64,000 nucleotides of DNA from Salibaculum griseiflavum (GTDB lineage: Bacteria > Pseudomonadota > Alphaproteobacteria > Rhodobacterales > Rhodobacteraceae). Below are positions 61,785 to 64,000 of this stretch, piece after piece (the first letter of the stretch is position 1; each line of letters opens with the position of its first letter). The stretch is taken from assembly GCF_003129565.1 (NCBI RefSeq), contig NZ_QETF01000012.1, forward strand, positions 1-64,000, in the 5' to 3' direction. The translations under genes and the position numbers were made by a program. The notes beneath the pieces were generated by a model that was not told the origin of the DNA, ran no database searches, and worked only from the letters and a program-made list of their open reading frames with translations.

Positions 61785-61867
61785 GGGGGTTTGGGGGCTG
61801 GCCCCCATTCCCGAGGAGGCGCACAGCGACGACGAGACATCCTGCGTGCCGAAGGCACCCCACCAGG

Positions 61868-63733
61868 TCAGCCTTTCTCGTGAAAATGTCCGTGGATCGT
61901 CTCTGCCATGGCCTCGGAGATCCCGTCCACAGCCTTCAGATCCGCAAGCGCAGCACGGCTCACCGCCTTGGCGGACCCGAAATGCGCCAATAGCGCCCGT
62001 TTGCGCGCGGCTCCGACGCCGGGAATATCATCGAGCGGCGTGGCCCCGATCGCCTTGGCGCGCTTGGCGCGGTGGGTCCCTATGGCGAACCGATGCGCCT
62101 CGTCGCGCAGGCGCTGGACGAAGTAGAGCACCGGGTCATTATGGCGCAGCGCCATCACGGGTTCGCCCGTCCGGTGGAACTCTTCCTTGCCATGGTTGCG
62201 ATCAACCCCCTTGGCCACGCCGATCATGGGCACATCGTCCACGCCCAGCTCTTCCATGATCTGGCGCACGGCGCTCACCTGCCCTGCGCCGCCGTCGATC
62301 AGCAGGAGTCCCGGCCAGGCGCCCGATTTCCTCTCGGGGTCTTCCTTGAGCAGCCGTTTGAAACGCCGGGTCAGAACCTCTTTCATCATCCCGAAATCGT
62401 CGCCCGGGGTCAGGTCCTCACCCTTGATGTTGAACTTGCGATACTGGCCCTTTTCAAAACCTTCGGGGCCGGCAACGATCATCGCCCCAACCGCATTCGA
62501 GCCCTGGATGTGGCTGTTGTCATAGACCTCGATCCGTCGAGGCACCTCGGGCAGGTCAAAGGCCTCGGCCAGTCCCTTCAACAGCTTTCCCTGCGTCGCC
62601 GTCTCGGACATCTTGCGCGCCAGGCTTTCGCGGGCATTGCGCATGGCCCCGCCGACAAGCTCGGCCTTCTCGCCGCGCTGGGGCACGATGATCTCGACCT
62701 TGCGGCCGGCTTTCTCGGCAAGGGCAGCGCCGACAAGGTCCACGTCATCCACCCCATGGGACAGCAGCAATTGCCGGGGCGGCTCCCGCTGGTCATAGAA
62801 CTGACCGATGAAGGCCTGCATGACTTCGGCCGGGTCCTCGTCACCGCTGACGCGGGGGTAGTAATCGCGGTTGCCCCAATTCTGGTTGGCCCGGATGAAA
62901 AAGACCTGCACGCAGGCCTGTCCGCCTTCGCTATGCAGGGCGATGATGTCGGCCTCGGCCACGCCCTGCGGGTTGATGCCCTGTGCGGTCTGCACGGAGC
63001 TCAGCGCCCGGATCCGGTCGCGCAGGGCCGCGGCGCGCTCGAATTCCATGGCTTCGGCGGCCTCCTCCATCTGGCGGGCCAGCGCCGCCTGCATCTCGGT
63101 GGACTTGCCCCGCAGGAACCGTTCGGCATCCCTCACCAACCCGGCATAGTCCTCACGGCTGATCTTGCCGACGCAGGGCGCGCTGCACCGCTTGATCTGA
63201 TACAGCAGGCAGGGTCGCGTGCGGGTTTCGTAATCGCTGTCCGAACAGGTGCGCAGAAGGAACGCCTTTTGCAGCGTGTTCAGCGTGCGATTGACCGCCC
63301 CTGCACTGGCAAAGGGGCCGTAATAGGCGCCCTTGGCCTTCTTTGCGCCGCGATGCTTGTCTATGCGGGGAAAGTCATGGTCTTTGGCGACAAGGATATT
63401 AGGAAAGGATTTGTCGTCGCGCAGCAGCACATTGAATTTAGGCTTGAGCTGCTTGATCAGGTTCTGCTCCAGCAACAGCGCCTCGGTCTCGGTCGCCGTG
63501 GTCAGGAACATCATTGAGGCGGTTTCGCCGATCATCCGCGCGATGCGCGGGCTATGCCCGGTGGGGCGGGCATAATTGCTGACCCGCGCCTTGAGATTTC
63601 GCGCCTTGCCGACGTAGAGAACCCGGTTCTGGGCATCGAGCATCCGGTAGACGCCGGGGCTGGCGTCCAGCGTCCTGAGATAGGATTGGATGACCTCTGG
63701 ACCGGTCTTTGTCTGGCTTTCAGCGTCGCTCAT
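61868..63733 (-). CDS. uvrC: excinuclease ABC subunit C
   Basis: The 621-residue nuclease makes both cuts around bulky DNA lesions. The GIY-YIG domain is at the N terminus ([28 protein letters not shown]), a UvrB-binding domain in the middle (about residues 208-243), an RNase H-like domain with DNSHIQG and [11 protein letters not shown], and a C-terminal helix-hairpin-helix ([22 protein letters not shown]). Length is normal. An A+T-richer region lies upstream. Confidence 0.97.
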   Translation of the reverse strand: MSDAESQTKTGPEVIQSYLRTLDASPGVYRMLDAQNRVLYVGKARNLKARVSNYARPTGHSPRIARMIGETASMMFLTTATETEALLLEQNLIKQLKPKFNVLLRDDKSFPNILVAKDHDFPRIDKHRGAKKAKGAYYGPFASAGAVNRTLNTLQKAFLLRTCSDSDYETRTRPCLLYQIKRCSAPCVGKISREDYAGLVRDAERFLRGKSTEMQAALARQMEEAAEAMEFERAAALRDRIRALSSVQTAQGINPQGVAEADIIALHSEGGQACVQVFFIRANQNWGNRDYYPRVSGDEDPAEVMQAFIGQFYDQREPPRQLLLSHGVDDVDLVGAALAEKAGRKVEIIVPQRGEKAELVGGAMRNARESLARKMSETATQGKLLKGLAEAFDLPEVPRRIEVYDNSHIQGSNAVGAMIVAGPEGFEKGQYRKFNIKGEDLTPGDDFGMMKEVLTRRFKRLLKEDPERKSGAWPGLLLIDGGAGQVSAVRQIMEELGVDDVPMIGVAKGVDRNHGKEEFHRTGEPVMALRHNDPVLYFVQRLRDEAHRFAIGTHRAKRAKAIGATPLDDIPGVGAARKRALLAHFGSAKAVSRAALADLKAVDGISEAMAETIHGHFHEKG

Positions 63734-64000
63734 GGTCCTAGACTATGATTCCCCGCGTTCGCTGCAATGGGACCGACGCGGGATCAAGGGCGAACATACC
63801 CACGAAACCTGTGGACAACCCGGTGGGCAAGCTTTTGGGCATCCGGATTTTCCCTTGTTTTGTGACGGTTTCGTGATGATGCCCATTTTTTGGGCACGCA
63901 ATCAAGTGGCTGAAAACACTTGGAATTTTTTTGCGCAATCCACAAGCCCCTGAGATTGTTACGAAAATGTTAATCGCCCGACCCCGCCAGCGGGGCCAGT
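63734..64000. promoter_or_regulatory. A+T-rich upstream region with DnaA-, CtrA- and hairpin-like sites
   Basis: No gene is seen up to the window edge. The segment contains TGTGGACAA (63810-63818, one mismatch to a DnaA box), CAATCCACA (63936-63944, two mismatches), a TGCCCA/TGGGCA hairpin with a T5 loop (63880-63896) and TTAC-N7-TTAA (63959-63973, one mismatch to the CtrA site TTAA-N7-TTAA). It surely holds the uvrC promoter and maybe one for a plus-strand gene beyond the window. Other roles are guesswork. Confidence 0.4.

Noticed and set aside
1-64000. Search by eye for tRNA, rRNA, CRISPR, transposase and integrase signatures
   Set aside because: No cloverleaf with a TTCGANNC arm, no regular repeat-spacer pattern and no DDE or tyrosine recombinase motif could be supported. 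A dedicated scan could still detect something I missed.

Overview
The window is a gene-dense stretch of alphaproteobacterial chromosome, most likely from the Roseobacter/Rhodobacter group (Rhodobacterales). This is inferred from high G+C throughout, the gene orders (ftsE-ftsX-plsC, argH-lipoprotein-DUF2834-lysA-TIGR02302, uvrC-pgsA-moaD-moaE), a separate 44-residue aa3 cytochrome oxidase subunit IV, a plant-type glutamate-cysteine ligase, and polyhydroxybutyrate genes. I found no rRNA, tRNA, insertion sequence, integrase, CRISPR array or prophage block. Nearly everything reads as resident core or clade-specific sequence.

Layout, left to right. 0-7 kb: the 3' end of acetyl-CoA synthetase, an adenylate kinase, a two-part Na+/solute symporter (DUF4212 plus large subunit), a terminator, then a cNMP/CBS/DUF294 nucleotidyltransferase, a membrane protein and a membrane-anchored DEDDh exonuclease. 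7-12 kb: FMN-binding protein, plsC, ftsX and ftsE on the minus strand, then a zinc-ribbon/Pro-Glu-linker membrane protein and YdeI and DUF1905-type proteins. 12-18 kb: TIGR02302, lysA, DUF2834, a tiny lipoprotein and argH, divergent from a TlpA-like thioredoxin. 18-25 kb: an OmpA-family protein with a coiled-coil partner, ubiA, rsmE, gshA and a frameshifted DUF805 gene. 25-30 kb: a signal-less amidase, and a tightly coupled minus-strand run pyrB - bPH protein - tail-anchored protein - bPH protein - dihydroorotase-like pyrX - plsY. 30-38 kb: uracil-DNA glycosylase, moaB, an RND efflux pair, a DsbD-N-like protein, YqgE. 38-46 kb: Sua5/YrdC, acyl-CoA dehydrogenase, an MBL hydrolase, an Lrp-type regulator, DUF6173, CoxIV, a lipoprotein, azlCD, mobA, GNAT. 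46-55 kb: a 516-bp non-coding gap, an uncharacterised membrane protein, greA, ETF-quinone oxidoreductase, a TPR lipoprotein-like export protein, ispE, polyprenyl diphosphate synthase, DUF2007, a TrmN6-like methyltransferase, YdcH. 55-64 kb: phaB, phaA, an EAL phosphodiesterase, tag, an ABC1/UbiB kinase, moaE, moaD, pgsA, uvrC and an A+T-rich right edge.

Functional threads: acetate/C2 and storage metabolism (acs, symporter, phaAB); quinone and electron transfer (ubiA, polyprenyl diphosphate synthase, UbiB-like kinase, ETF-QO, CoxIV); molybdenum cofactor genes at three separate places (moaB, mobA, moaDE); phospholipid synthesis (plsC, plsY, pgsA); DNA repair (UDG, tag, uvrC).

The points most worth following are: the symporter/nucleotidyltransferase/exonuclease cluster beside acs; the dihydroorotase homologue without its catalytic His-x-His and Asp, separated from pyrB by three membrane-protein genes; a UDG family 4 protein without iron-sulfur cysteines; an RND permease with two extra C-terminal membrane helices; three phased TGATCT sites in front of an Lrp gene; a near-palindromic TGCA operator candidate upstream of phaA; and a short motif repeated upstream of lysA and pgsA. 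No strictly new system can be proven from sequence alone.
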